Source: Luteimonas salinisoli
Lineage (GTDB): Bacteria; Pseudomonadota; Gammaproteobacteria; Xanthomonadales; Xanthomonadaceae
Reading direction: 5' to 3'
Assembly: GCF_013425525.1 (NCBI RefSeq)
Contig: NZ_JACCKA010000029.1
Coordinates: forward strand, 1 to 64,000
Length of the DNA stretch: 64,000 nt
Shown: piece after piece, positions 33,201 through 41,815 of the stretch
Numbering within the stretch: the stretch's first letter is position 1
Layout: every line of letters starts with the position of its first letter
The notes under the pieces: model-generated
What the model saw: only the letters and a program-made list of their open reading frames with translations
Database searches by the model: none
What the model was told of the DNA's origin: nothing
Program-made: the position numbers and the translations under genes

Positions 33201-33454
33201 CGGTGCTGATGACCACCGCGGCGCTGGTATTCGCGATGTTCCCGCTGCTGATCGCCAAGGGCCCCGGCGCCGCAGCGCGTTTCTCGCTGGGCACGACCAT
33301 CGCCGCGGGGATGACCATCGGCACCGCGTTCACCCTGTTCGTGCTGCCGGCGTTCTACCTGTACCTGGCGCGCGACCACTCGCACGACCGCGAGCGCGCC
33401 GCGCACGGGATCGACGGCGACCCGCTGCCGCCGCCCGAACCGCAGCACGGCTGA
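30275..33454 (+). CDS. RND efflux permease, MexI/VexB-like
   Basis: Proton-driven efflux permease of 1059 residues. It begins MKFTDIFINKPVLAMVVSL, carries TM4 GIVVDDAIIVLENIHRH with the proton-relay Asp pair and TM10 IGVIAKHGILIVEFANK. The residue before His in the latter is the conserved Lys. A Gly-rich loop (GGFGGGGGGSS) sits in the second porter half around residue 605. A GGGGGAG ribosome-binding site at about 30259-30267 precedes ATG 30275. Substrate is unknown. No outer-membrane channel gene follows. Confidence 0.94.
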   Translation: MKFTDIFINKPVLAMVVSLFILLLGLRSFNELNVRQYPELQNAVVTINTAYFGADADLIQGFITTPLEREIASAEGIDYLVSSSSAGVSSIQAYIDLDYDANEALTQIAAKVNKLRGELPQESEDPVIDLQQGQQIAAMYVSFASERLDNNQITDYLTRVVEPRIATIEGVQRADILGAGSFAMRVWLKPDRMTALEVTASDVQAALQSNNVLSALGSTKGQMVSVDLTARTDLRTPEEFRQLVVREQGGAIVRLGDIADVELGSQNYSTSVRINGDAATFMGIFVSPDANSLDVIAEVRRVWDQEIIPQLPEGIVGTIPYDSTEAIEDAIGEVITTIVEAVIIVIVVIFLFLGSLRSVLIPAIAVPLSLIGALFLMLLMGFTINLLTLLAMVLAIGIVVDDAIIVLENIHRHIEEGMEPLDAALKGARELAWPVIAMTTTLVAVYVPIGFQGGLTGVLFTEFAFTLAGAVLLSGVIALTLSPMMCAKFLKPHHGSEGKNRLEAWLDARFDWLRDGYQRKLHGALDTRGVIAIFGAIVFVSCVMLYVVAPKEPAPIEDEGFIFAIGSADAYTTLDYVERYTEEMTDIAAAIPEVNDFFLFNGGFGGGGGGSSNIAMAGFVLKPWSQRDRSTNQVLQQELQPKFAEVTGLNTFAMVPPSLPSAGGDGGGEFLVGGIGSVEQLKELADAIVERAQASRRFIFLDTDLKIDKPRIEVQIDRDKAATLGIDMRTLAADMSALLAGGYVNRFAMENRSYRVIPQVQRSDRLNAAQLENYYTRTRDGELIPLSTLVTLKDSVQPQSLKRFQQLNSVGITFAPRPGVSKGEALRVLDEAAAEVLPQGYSVDYAGESRQFKQEGATMLVTMMFALIAIFLVLAAQFESFRDALIMLITVPMAISGALLVLNALALLAGVLQMAGIEAFPGMSVNIYTQVGLVTLIGVIAKHGILIVEFANKLQIEQGLSKREAIEQASGIRLRPVLMTTAALVFAMFPLLIAKGPGAAARFSLGTTIAAGMTIGTAFTLFVLPAFYLYLARDHSHDRERAAHGIDGDPLPPPEPQHG

Positions 33455-33470
33455 GCCACGCGGCCAGGCC

Positions 33471-33505
33471 CGCTGCGCGGCTCCCTACCGGGGAGCCGCG
33501 CAGCG
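33471..33505 (+). terminator. Perfect 15-bp hairpin after the forward RND operon
   Basis: CGCTGCGCGGCTCCC (33471-33485) and its exact complement (33491-33505) enclose TACCG. No T-run follows, so it may stop transcription through Rho, protect the 3' end from exonucleases, or both. It is immediately followed by a REP element. Confidence 0.55.
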
Positions 33506-33540
33506 GATCGCGGGCGCACCGCAACCGCCCCATGTGCGCC

Positions 33541-33647
33541 GTAGGAGCGGCCCATGGCCGCGAAAGCCGGCGCCGCCACCGAAGCGCGGGATCGCCGCCG
33601 ACCCGGCCGGAGACTCCCGCGGCCTTCGCGACCATGGCCGCTCCTAC
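33541..33647. repeat. REP-type palindromic pair, GTAGGAGC family, abutting bioD
   Basis: GTAGGAGCGGCCCATGGCCG at 33541 and the inverted arm CATGGCCGCTCCTAC ending at 33647 are about 105 bases apart. The right arm supplies the TAG stop codon of bioD (33644-33646). Confidence 0.8.
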
Positions 33648-34303
33648 AGCGGCAGCGTCAGCGCCCGCGCGGCCCGTGCCGCGTCGGGCCGCGCCATGTA
33701 CGGCAGCACGCCCAGGCATGGGACGGGCAGTGCGGCGCCGATGAGTTGCACGTAGCCTTCGATGCGCTCGAACTCCGGATCCACGGCGCTGCCGATCCAG
33801 CCGGCCAGGCGGCAACCGTCGTCGGCAATGGCGCGCGCGCTCAGCCGCGCATGGTTGAGGCAGCCCAGGCGCAACCCCACCACCAGCACCACATCGATCT
33901 CCAGCGCCTGCACCAGCGCCGACTGCTCGAAACCGTCGGCCAGCGGCGCCAGCCAGCCGCCCACACCTTCCACCACCACCAGGTCCGCCAGCGTGGCCAG
34001 GCGCGCATGGGCCGCCAGCAGCGGCCCGATCGCCACCTCGATCCCGGCCTCGCGCGCGGCCAGCTGCGGGGCGGTGGCGGCGGGCAGCGCATACGGATTG
34101 ACGTCGGCGTACGGGGGACGCGGATCGCTGGCCACTTGCAGCGCCAGCGCATCGGCGTTGCGCCAGCCGTCCGCACCGGGCTCGCAGCCGCTGGCGACCG
34201 GCTTCATTCCCACCGCACCGCGTCCGCCGGCGCGCAGCGCGTACAGCAGCGCCGCGCTGGCGAGGGTCTTGCCGACCCCGGTATCGGTCCCGGTCACGTA
34301 CAT
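33644..34303 (-). CDS. bioD: Dethiobiotin synthetase
   Basis: ATP-dependent closure of the ureido ring of biotin from DAPA and CO2. 219 residues beginning with the P-loop motif MYVTGTDTGVGKT; MKPVASGC and the VVVEGVGGWLAPL segment are family signatures. ATG 34303 is chosen because it gives the canonical start, with GGAAGG upstream. Its stop codon is inside a REP arm, so the repeat has inserted at or shaped the 3' end. No other bio gene is adjacent; it is divergent from msrC. Confidence 0.94.
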   Translation of the reverse strand: MYVTGTDTGVGKTLASAALLYALRAGGRGAVGMKPVASGCEPGADGWRNADALALQVASDPRPPYADVNPYALPAATAPQLAAREAGIEVAIGPLLAAHARLATLADLVVVEGVGGWLAPLADGFEQSALVQALEIDVVLVVGLRLGCLNHARLSARAIADDGCRLAGWIGSAVDPEFERIEGYVQLIGAALPVPCLGVLPYMARPDAARAARALTLPL

Positions 34304-34348
34304 GGCTGTCCTTCCCGGCTGCCGCCGCGCAGTTGCTACACTTCGGCG

Positions 34349-34831
34349 ATGTTCGCATCCCAGCGCCTCGAGGGCGACAAGCCCGCGCAGTACGCCCAGC
34401 TCGCGCAGCAGGCCCGCGCCCTGCTCGCCGGCGAGCGCGACCGCATCGCCAACGCCGCCAACCTCTCGGCGCTGCTGTTCGCAGCCCTGCCGGATCTCAA
34501 CTGGGCCGGGTTCTACTTCTTCGACGGCACCGAGCTGGTGGTGGGCCCGTTCCAGGGGCTGCCTGCCTGCGTCCGCATCCCCCTCGACCGCGGCGTCTGC
34601 GGCGCCGCCGCGCACACCCGCATCACCCAGCGCGTCGACGACGTGCACGCCTTTCCCGGCCATATCGCCTGCGATGCCGCCTCGCGCTCGGAACTGGTTG
34701 TGCCGTTGATCGCCGGCGAGGTGCTGGTCGGCGTGCTCGACCTCGACAGCCCGCTGCCCGGGCGTTTCGACGCCGAGGACCAGGCCGGCCTGGAAACCAT
34801 CGCCCGCATCTGGCTGGAGTCGCTGCAGTGA
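34349..34831 (+). CDS. msrC: Free methionine-(R)-sulfoxide reductase (GAF fold)
   Basis: Repairs free Met-R-sulfoxide in the cytosol with thioredoxin. 160 residues, one GAF domain. It has the three cysteines of the family, Cys74 (PACVRIP), Cys84 (RGVCGAA) and Cys108 (HIACDAASRSE), which separates it from sensory GAF proteins. A TACACT hexamer (34337-34342) lies exactly 6 bases before the ATG and no ribosome-binding site is visible, so the mRNA is probably leaderless. The stop overlaps the next gene's GTG (GTGA). Confidence 0.9.
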   Translation: MFASQRLEGDKPAQYAQLAQQARALLAGERDRIANAANLSALLFAALPDLNWAGFYFFDGTELVVGPFQGLPACVRIPLDRGVCGAAAHTRITQRVDDVHAFPGHIACDAASRSELVVPLIAGEVLVGVLDLDSPLPGRFDAEDQAGLETIARIWLESLQ

Positions 34832-35199
34832 GCACGCCGAAATTGCGCAATATCGGTCCCAAGTCCGCCGCCTGGCTGCGCCAGGTCGGCCTGCGCAGCC
34901 GCGAGGACCTGGAGGCGGCCGGCCCGGTGGAGGCCTTCATGCGGGTACGCCGCGCCGGCTTCCGCCCCAGCCTCAACCTGCTCTACGCGCTCGAGGGCGC
35001 GCTGCTCGACTGCCACTGGCAGGAAGTTCCCGACGATCGCCGCCGCCAGCTGGTCGAAGCCGCGGAGGCCGCCACCGCCGACCTGCCGGCGCCGCGCGGC
35101 AAGCCCGCGGCCGGCCCGGTCACCACCACGATCCACCGCGAGGATCCGCCCGAGGCGGATCCGTATGCCGATCCGGCCGGGCCGGGCGACGAAGACTGA
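34828..35199 (+). CDS. TfoX C-terminal domain protein
   Basis: 123 residues. The N-terminal 70 match the TfoX_C helix-hairpin-helix-like domain (LRNIGPKSAAWLRQVGLRS, then EGALLDCHW). The remainder is a Pro/Ala/Asp-rich tail. The TfoX N-terminal domain, needed for competence activation, is absent, so a DNA-uptake role cannot be assumed. It starts at a GTG overlapping the msrC stop and is presumably translated by coupling. Confidence 0.85.
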   Translation: MSTPKLRNIGPKSAAWLRQVGLRSREDLEAAGPVEAFMRVRRAGFRPSLNLLYALEGALLDCHWQEVPDDRRRQLVEAAEAATADLPAPRGKPAAGPVTTTIHREDPPEADPYADPAGPGDED

Positions 35200-35409
35200 G
35201 CCGGTTCCAACGCTGCCGCATCTGCGGCGCCCAGCGCGTCTCCTCCTGCGCCCCCCGTCCCGCGCCCGCAATCCCTCGACTCGGCACGCGCTGCCTTCCG
35301 ACGACGTCGAACCGATCGATCGCCCTGGTGGCGACGCGGAACGCCCATGGGTTCGCGCCCTCGCGGGAACGGCGGCGGCGGCCGCGTTGGCGTACAATCG
35401 CACCCGCTT
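35200..35409. other. Spacer before the cobalamin riboswitch
   Basis: No coding pattern. TACAAT at 35393-35398 is a good -10 hexamer positioned to start RNA just before the riboswitch; no clear -35 is seen. Confidence 0.45.
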
Positions 35410-35626
35410 CAGGTGACCCGACGGCAACCGCCGCCGGGTTGAAACGGGAAGCCGGTGACGCCCCCGTGGCCAGTCCGGCACTGCCCCCGCAACGGTAAGC
35501 GAGTCAGGCGATCGCATCGGCCACTGTGCAGGCTCCGGATTCCGGGGCGCATGGGAAGGCGCGATCGCCGGGACCGGCCAGGCCAGCGCGCCGCCGGTCC
35601 GCCCGCGAGTCCGGAGACCGGCCTGA
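35410..35626 (+). promoter_or_regulatory. Cobalamin (adenosylcobalamin) riboswitch
   Basis: Leader RNA of about 215 bases with the conserved blocks in order: GGGAAGCCGGTG (35446-35457), CCGCAACGGTAAGCGAG, the central CACTGTGC, GGGAAGGCGC, and the B12-box-like AGTCCGGAGACCGGCC ending at 35624. A short GGGGA/TCCCC hairpin follows at 35631-35644 and may belong to the expression platform. The btuB start is 178 bases downstream. Bound cobalamin should repress the receptor gene. Confidence 0.93.
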
Positions 35627-35803
35627 GCAGGGGGAACGATCCCCTTCCACTGGTTGCGATGCGGCGGGCATTGCGGCAGCGATGCCGACGCCCGCGTCCG
35701 CTCCCGCCGCCCTCGTCCTGCCTCGCCGCGACCGCCGTCGGGCCGCACCCCGTGCGCGCCTTCACCGTCACCGCGTGCGAGGGTGCGCGCGATGGAGAAA
35801 CCA

Positions 35804-37645
35804 ATGCAACTGCGTCATCTCACTCTGGCCGTCGCGGCCGTCCTGTCGCCGCTGCCGGTGCTGGCCGCCCCGGCCGCTACCGACCTGGACGAAGTCATCG
35901 TCACCGCCACCCGCACCAGGATCGCCCTGGCCGACAGCCTGGTCCCGGCGCAGGTGATCGATCGCGCCGAAATCGAGCGCAGCCAGGCCATCACCCTGCC
36001 CGACCTGCTGCGCGGCCGCGCCGGCATCAACCTGGTCAACAGCGGCGGCGCCGGCAAGCAGAGCTCGCTGTTCATGCGCGGCGCCGGATCCAACCAGATC
36101 CTGGTGCTGCTCGACGGCGTGCGCATCGGCTCGGCCACCGCCGGGCTGCCGGCGCTGCAGGACATCCCGGTGGCGCAGATCGATCGCATCGAGATCGTGC
36201 GCGGGCCGCATTCGAGCCTGTACGGCGCCGACGCCATCGGCGGGGTGATCCAGATCTTCACCCGCCGCGACACCGGGCCGGCGCGGCCGCGCCTGCACGC
36301 CGGCATCGGCAGCCACGGCCTGCGCGAAGCCGGCGCGGGAGTCGGCGGCGGCAACGGACGCGCCTGGTTCGGCGCCGACGTGGCCTGGCTGCGTACCGAC
36401 GGCATCGACGCCTGCCGCGGCACCCTGGAGGGCTTCGGCGCCGGCTGCTACGCCGAAGAGCCGGACCGCGATGGCTACCGCAACCTCTCCGCCAGCCTGC
36501 GCGGCGGCATCGAATTCTCCCCGGCCTGGTCCGTGGACGGCGTGGCGCTGCGTGCCGAGGGGGAGAATCATTTCGACGGCACCTGGGCCAACTATTCGGA
36601 GACGGTGCAGCAGGTGGTGGGCGCCAGGCTGCGCTTCGAGCCCTCCGCGAGGCTGGCGCTGCAGGCCGGCCTCGGCCGCAGCGACGACCGCACCGAGGAT
36701 TTTCTCGACGGCGACTTCGTCGCCGATCTGCGCACCCGCCGCCAGCAGGGTTCGCTGCAGGGCGACATCGGCCTGTCCGCCGATCAGGTGCTGACGCTCG
36801 GTGCGGACTGGCTCGACGACCGCATTGCCGGCACGACCGGCTACGACGTCGACAGCCGCGACAACCTCGGCGTCTTCGCGGCCTGGCAGGGGGATTTCGG
36901 CGCGCAGCGGTTGCAGGCCAGCCTGCGCAGCGACGACAACGAGCAGTTCGGCAGCCACCGTACCGGCAGCGTCGGCTGGGGCATGGAGTTCGGCCAGGGC
37001 CTGCGCGCCACCGCCAGCTACGCCACCGGCTTTCGCGCGCCGAGCTTCAACGACCTGTACTACCCGTTCTCGGGCAATCCGGATCTCGATCCGGAACGTT
37101 CGAAGAACCTCAACCTCGGCGTCGCCCAGGCCGCGGACGGCTGGAGCTGGTCGCTGGACCTGTTCCAGAACCGCGTCGACGAGCTGATCAACTACGACGC
37201 CACCACCTTCCGGCCGGTCAACGTCGATCGCGCACGACTGCGCGGCGCCGAGGTCACCCTCGCCGCCACGCTGGCCGGCTGGGACATGTCGGCGCAGCTC
37301 AGCCACGTGGATCCGCGCAACCGCAGCGAGGGGGCCCACCACGACCAGCTGCTGGCGCGGCGCGCGCGCAACACCGGACGGCTCGACCTCGACCGCGGTT
37401 TCGGCGCGGTCCGCGTCGGCGTGACCCTCAATGCCGCCGGCCACCGCTACGACGATGCCGCCAACACCGTGCGCCTGGGCGGGCACGCCACCGCCGACCT
37501 GCGCCTGGAGTACGCGTTCCATCGCGATTGGACCCTGCAGGCGCGAGCGGCCAACGTGTTCGACCGCGACTACGAGACCATCGCCTGGTACAACCAGCCA
37601 GGCCGGGAGTACCGGCTGGCGGTGCGCTGGCAGCCCTCGCGCTAG
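35804..37645 (+). CDS. btuB: TonB-dependent vitamin B12 receptor, BtuB-like
   Basis: Outer-membrane receptor of 613 residues, normal for BtuB. It has a signal peptide (about 1-21, ending LAAPA), a TonB box DEVIVTATR around residue 26, a plug domain with SSLFMRGAGSNQILVLLDGVRIG and SSLYGADAIGGVI, and a 22-strand-type barrel with a terminal aromatic region. ATG 35804 is preferred to ATG 35792 because GGAG lies 7 bases upstream. The cobalamin riboswitch upstream settles the substrate. No transport or synthesis genes for cobalamin follow. Confidence 0.93.
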   Translation: MQLRHLTLAVAAVLSPLPVLAAPAATDLDEVIVTATRTRIALADSLVPAQVIDRAEIERSQAITLPDLLRGRAGINLVNSGGAGKQSSLFMRGAGSNQILVLLDGVRIGSATAGLPALQDIPVAQIDRIEIVRGPHSSLYGADAIGGVIQIFTRRDTGPARPRLHAGIGSHGLREAGAGVGGGNGRAWFGADVAWLRTDGIDACRGTLEGFGAGCYAEEPDRDGYRNLSASLRGGIEFSPAWSVDGVALRAEGENHFDGTWANYSETVQQVVGARLRFEPSARLALQAGLGRSDDRTEDFLDGDFVADLRTRRQQGSLQGDIGLSADQVLTLGADWLDDRIAGTTGYDVDSRDNLGVFAAWQGDFGAQRLQASLRSDDNEQFGSHRTGSVGWGMEFGQGLRATASYATGFRAPSFNDLYYPFSGNPDLDPERSKNLNLGVAQAADGWSWSLDLFQNRVDELINYDATTFRPVNVDRARLRGAEVTLAATLAGWDMSAQLSHVDPRNRSEGAHHDQLLARRARNTGRLDLDRGFGAVRVGVTLNAAGHRYDDAANTVRLGGHATADLRLEYAFHRDWTLQARAANVFDRDYETIAWYNQPGREYRLAVRWQPSR

Positions 37646-37702
37646 CAGGACCCGGGGCGCCGGCCGGGAGACCGGTCGGCGCGCAGGGCGCGGATCCACC
37701 CG

Positions 37703-38407
37703 TCAGGGCAGGCCCCCTGCTTCCCCGAGCTTGCCGGCGTGGCTGCGGCTCACTGGAACGGAACTGCCGTTCGACAGGTGCAGGACACGGCGCCCCCCGC
37801 TCTCGATGTCCATCCCCTCGGCAAAGCGCAGGTTCACGATGTGCGATCTGTGCACCCGCAGGAAGTTCTCCGGCAGGACCCGCCCGAGCATCGTCAGCGT
37901 CTTCTTGTGCAGATGTCTGCGCCCGTCGGAAGTCTCGATCTCCGAGTAGTCGTCGGCGCCGTGGATCGCGACGACCGTCCCGACGGCGACGAGGTCGACG
38001 CGACCGGCGAGCGTGACGGCGAGAAACGAGGGCGGCCCACCGCCGCTCCGGCCGCCCCGCCCGACGCGATCCAGCGCCCTGCCCAGACGCTCCTCGGTGA
38101 ACGGCTTGGGTACGAAATCGACGACGCCGAGCTCGAATGCCTCGACGGCGCGATCCGTATTCGCCGAGACCACGATCGTCTGGAAGGGCTCGGCAACCGC
38201 CCGGCGCAGGACATCGAATCCATCGTCCCCCGACAGGTTGAGGTCGAGCAAGACGACCGCATCCTGCAACCGTGCGAGCAGCCTGGTCGCATCGCGAAGG
38301 GTCCCTGCCCGGTCGATTCGCAGGAGCCTCGGACCGAGTATCCGGCGCACCAGACGCTCGATGCGTCGCGCGACGACCGTCTCGTCCTCGATGACGACGA
38401 TGTGCAT
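37703..38407 (-). CDS. LytTR-family response regulator
   Basis: 234 residues: a receiver domain with Glu7/Asp8, phospho-acceptor Asp55 in VVLLDLNLSGDDG and a KPFTEERL lysine, then a LytTR DNA-binding domain (about 130-230) with IHGADDYSEIE and FLRVHRSHIVNL. It follows the kinase gene with 1 base between, so they form a LytS/LytR-type pair. It likely controls nearby genes such as the S33 hydrolase transcribed divergently from the kinase, but no binding site can be assigned. Confidence 0.92.
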   Translation of the reverse strand: MHIVVIEDETVVARRIERLVRRILGPRLLRIDRAGTLRDATRLLARLQDAVVLLDLNLSGDDGFDVLRRAVAEPFQTIVVSANTDRAVEAFELGVVDFVPKPFTEERLGRALDRVGRGGRSGGGPPSFLAVTLAGRVDLVAVGTVVAIHGADDYSEIETSDGRRHLHKKTLTMLGRVLPENFLRVHRSHIVNLRFAEGMDIESGGRRVLHLSNGSSVPVSRSHAGKLGEAGGLP

Positions 38408-38408
38408 G

Positions 38409-40154
38409 CTATGCCCTCGGGATCTCGATGGTGTCCACCCATTCGACGCCCTCCGGCGCCGCGGCGAACGACCAGTCGTCTCCGAAGGCCTCCCGTAGGC
38501 GCGCCCTGACATATGCGTGTCCGCGGCCGTCGCGCCGACGGCCGCGGGCACGGCCTTCGAACGGCGAGCGCAGCCGATAGGAGCTGCGCCCGCCCCCCGA
38601 CTCCGCGGCTTCCAGGGTGAACACGGCGCCGCCTGCATATGCATTGTGCGTGAGCGCATTCTCGAGCAGCGTGTGCAGCGTTGCGGGCGGCAGGCGCCCG
38701 GAGACGTCGACGCCATCGCTGTCCAGGGCGAACACGCGGTCCTGCCGGTAGCTCACCACCTCGAGATGGCGTCGACAGAGTTCGAGTTCGTCGGCGAGCG
38801 GAACGAGCGTCTTGTCGCTCATGGCGGCCAGCGCGCCGAACTCGCCCGCGAGCGCCTCGATCATGCGCACGCCGGTCGCGGGGTCGGATTCGATCCACTC
38901 GGCGACGGCGGTCAGCGAATTCATGAGGAAATGCGGCTGGATCTGGCGCTTCAGGAGCTCGAGCTCGAGGCGTGCGGAGCGCAACTCGGCGGAGGCGCGC
39001 ACGCTTTGCGTCCGCCGCAGCAGGGCGACCTGCTGCGCGAACAGGAACAACAGCAACGCCGTGAGCGCCAGATAATACATCTGGTCGACGAACCCGAAGG
39101 GCCTCGAAACCAGCCAGACCGCCAGCCCGGCCGCGACGGCCATCGTGATCGCCGCACCGCGCAGGCGGGCTCGGATGCCGATCGCGGCGGCCACCACGAC
39201 GACGAGCAGTGCGGAAAGAATCACGTATGCGGTCTTGCCGTCGAAGCCCGGCACGGCGAGCGCCGATGCCCCGATCGTCGCCAGTGCGAGCGCCATCAGC
39301 GCCCGGCGGTGGCGAACGGCGTACAGGTCGACCACGTATGCGCCAAGCAGCAGCCCGGAAGCGGCGGCGGCTGCCAGCACGATCTCCAGGCGCAGGATGT
39401 GCAGCGGATACTCGTACGAGAAAACGACGCGCGAAAGTTCCGCGGCCAGCTGGACCAGGGCGGCAAGCGACAGCAACGACAGCAACAGCGAGCCGCGGTC
39501 GCGGCGGTCGGAGAAGAACATGGCAGCGAAATACACGGCGCCGAGCAGCAACGCGCCGGCCGCGGCGAATGCCGGCAGCCGCCGCAACACGGCCTGGTGA
39601 TGCAATGCCCCGTACTCGCCGACCGCGAGCAGGTGCACCGGCCCAGCCAGCACGCGGCGCAGATGGAAGCTCGACATCCTGACTGCGAGCACGTTGTCGC
39701 CCTTGCGCACGAGCCGCCGGGGCACGTGGTGGACCGTGTCGAGCTTGCCGGGGATCTCGAGCGACTCGCTCGCTCCCGGCGTTCCGCTGCCGCCGATGCG
39801 CTCGCCGTTCCAATGGACCTCGTACGCCGCGAGCGCGGAAACGTAGACCGCGAGCGGTGCCTCTTCGAGCGCCGGAGCCGTCGGCAGCGACACATGGGCG
39901 CGCACCCAGACCAGGCGCCCCTGCGGGTCGATCCTGTACCAGCGCATCTCCTCCCAGCCGCGGTCGTCGAATTCCGCCGCTGCCCACAGCGCATCGTCGC
40001 CTTCCATGACCTTCACTGTGGCGATCGCCGGGGTCGGGAGGTCCGAGGCCGCCCCGGCCGCGGACGACACGGCCGCGAGCGCCGCCGCCGCGCCGACGAC
40101 CAGGAGACCGGCCAACAGCGCCGGTAGTCCAACCGCCGGCATCCTGCTTCGCAT
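38409..40154 (-). CDS. LytS-type sensor histidine kinase (HisKA_7TM/jelly-roll sensor)
   Basis: 581 residues. A signal/anchor (about 5-30) is followed by a periplasmic galactose-binding-like beta domain (up to about residue 190), then 6-7 membrane helices and a HisK domain with LKRQIQPHFLMNSLTAV (the kinase His is in QPHF). The N-box TLLENALTHNAY is present but the G-box region is short and diverged. ATG 40154 has AAGGG upstream; a TTG seven codons earlier is an alternative. First gene of a two-gene operon with the LytTR regulator. Codon use is less GC3-extreme than in the core genes. Confidence 0.88.
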   Translation of the reverse strand: MRSRMPAVGLPALLAGLLVVGAAAALAAVSSAAGAASDLPTPAIATVKVMEGDDALWAAAEFDDRGWEEMRWYRIDPQGRLVWVRAHVSLPTAPALEEAPLAVYVSALAAYEVHWNGERIGGSGTPGASESLEIPGKLDTVHHVPRRLVRKGDNVLAVRMSSFHLRRVLAGPVHLLAVGEYGALHHQAVLRRLPAFAAAGALLLGAVYFAAMFFSDRRDRGSLLLSLLSLAALVQLAAELSRVVFSYEYPLHILRLEIVLAAAAASGLLLGAYVVDLYAVRHRRALMALALATIGASALAVPGFDGKTAYVILSALLVVVVAAAIGIRARLRGAAITMAVAAGLAVWLVSRPFGFVDQMYYLALTALLLFLFAQQVALLRRTQSVRASAELRSARLELELLKRQIQPHFLMNSLTAVAEWIESDPATGVRMIEALAGEFGALAAMSDKTLVPLADELELCRRHLEVVSYRQDRVFALDSDGVDVSGRLPPATLHTLLENALTHNAYAGGAVFTLEAAESGGGRSSYRLRSPFEGRARGRRRDGRGHAYVRARLREAFGDDWSFAAAPEGVEWVDTIEIPRA

Positions 40155-40300
40155 ACGCAACCCTTTTACCAGCAACCCGGCCGTCCATCCGGTAGTTCAC
40201 CGACGCCTGCGGCCGTTCGCCGACGAGTCCGGCAGAAGCGGCGCCGGGGCCGATAAGGTGCGACGGCAACACCGGCAATAACGCCGAAGAGGATACAGAC

Positions 40301-41779
40301 ATGCGCAACCGGGTCGTTGGGGTCTCCGTCGCGATCGTCGCGGTAGTCGGAGCGTTGTTCCAGGTCCATGCACAGATACGAAGCGATCCGATCGCGCAGG
40401 ATGCAGGCCCGACATTCGAACCCTACCGGTTCGAGGCGGCGGACGGCACCGTGGTCGCCGCCGAGCGCGGCGAATTCTGGGTTCCCGAGAATCGCGACGA
40501 TCCGGAGAGCCGCAGGATCAAGCTCGCGTTCGTACGGTTCGCATCGACGAACCCGGAACCTGCGGCACCGATCGTCTATCTCGCCGGGGGCCCGGGCGCA
40601 CCCGGCGTCGGCACGGCCAGGCGCGAGCGCTTCCCGCTGTTCATGGCGTTGCGCGCGGTCGCCGACGTCATCGCCTTCGATCAGCGCGGCACCGGCTGGT
40701 CGAACGACATACCGCGCTGCGACACCGGCAGAGCCTATCCGCTCGACCAGCCGCTGACGCGCGAGCGCCTGATTCCGTTCATGCGGGACCAGGCGCGGGC
40801 CTGCGCAGGATTCTGGGAGGAAGCGGGGATCGATCTCACCGGCTACAACACCTGGGAAAGCGCCGCCGACCTCGACGATCTGCGCCGGGCGCTCGGCGCG
40901 GACAGAATCACGCTGTGGGGCATCAGCTACGGCACGCACCTCGGCCTGGCAACGCTCAAGCGCTATCCGGACCGGATCGACAAGGCCGTCTTCGCGAGCA
41001 TCGAGGATCTTCACGAGACGGTGAAGCTGCCGGCGCTTACCGATGCGTTCTTCGTTCGGGTGCAGGAGGCGATCGATGCCGACGCGACGGCCGCCGCGCT
41101 GTTCCCGGATCTTTCGGCACTGATGCGCAAGGTCTACGATCGACTCGATGCAGCGCCCGTCACCGTCGCCGTCGCGACCGGAGACGGCGGCCAGGCCCGG
41201 CTGTCGATCGGAAGGCTGGACGTCCAGATGCTGGTATCCGGCATGGTCTCCGATCCGCCGTACCTCGCGTACCTGCCGGCGATGTTCGCGGCCATGGCGG
41301 GTGGCGATTTCGACGAGGTCGGGCAAACGATCCACGACAGGATCCGCAGCGACTTCGGCCGCTTCGCCAGCGGGATGCCGGAGGCCATGGATTCGGCCTC
41401 GGGAATAGCTGCGCAGCGCCTCGAACTCGTCGAGGCGCAGGCCCGGACGGCGCTCCTTGGCGATGCCTTGAACTATCCGATGCCGCACCTCGCCGGCGCC
41501 TACGGCGTGCCCGACCTCGGCGACGACTTCCGCGCGCCGATCCGCTCCGACGTGCCGACGCTGTTCCTGAGCGGGACCCTCGACGGGCGCACCTATCCGG
41601 AAAGCGCGGCAGACACGGCCGCCCGTTTCGGCAATGCGGCGCACGTGCTGATCGAGAACGCCGGGCACAATCTCTTCATGGCGTCGCCGGAAGTCGCGGA
41701 CACCATCCTCGAGTTTCTCGAGCACGGACGGACCGAACGTACGCGGATCGTGCTGCCTCCCCCGGCCTTCGCGCACTGA
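40301..41779 (+). CDS. Secreted alpha/beta hydrolase, S33 peptidase-like (tripeptidyl or proline aminopeptidase type)
   Basis: 492 residues with a signal peptide (about 1-24, ending VHAQ). The oxyanion region YLAGGPGAPG precedes DQRGTG and the nucleophile elbow GISYGTHLG. The acid Asp is in FLSGTLDGRTYP and the His in IENAGHNLF, completing the triad. The large lid between them matches periplasmic S33-like enzymes. A GAGGA ribosome-binding site precedes ATG 40301. It is divergent from the LytS/LytTR operon across about 145 bases, which suggests that pair regulates it. Substrate unknown. Confidence 0.88.
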   Translation: MRNRVVGVSVAIVAVVGALFQVHAQIRSDPIAQDAGPTFEPYRFEAADGTVVAAERGEFWVPENRDDPESRRIKLAFVRFASTNPEPAAPIVYLAGGPGAPGVGTARRERFPLFMALRAVADVIAFDQRGTGWSNDIPRCDTGRAYPLDQPLTRERLIPFMRDQARACAGFWEEAGIDLTGYNTWESAADLDDLRRALGADRITLWGISYGTHLGLATLKRYPDRIDKAVFASIEDLHETVKLPALTDAFFVRVQEAIDADATAAALFPDLSALMRKVYDRLDAAPVTVAVATGDGGQARLSIGRLDVQMLVSGMVSDPPYLAYLPAMFAAMAGGDFDEVGQTIHDRIRSDFGRFASGMPEAMDSASGIAAQRLELVEAQARTALLGDALNYPMPHLAGAYGVPDLGDDFRAPIRSDVPTLFLSGTLDGRTYPESAADTAARFGNAAHVLIENAGHNLFMASPEVADTILEFLEHGRTERTRIVLPPPAFAH

Positions 41780-41815
41780 CCCTCGACACGGCCGCGCGTG
41801 GGGCCGGTGCGCGGT

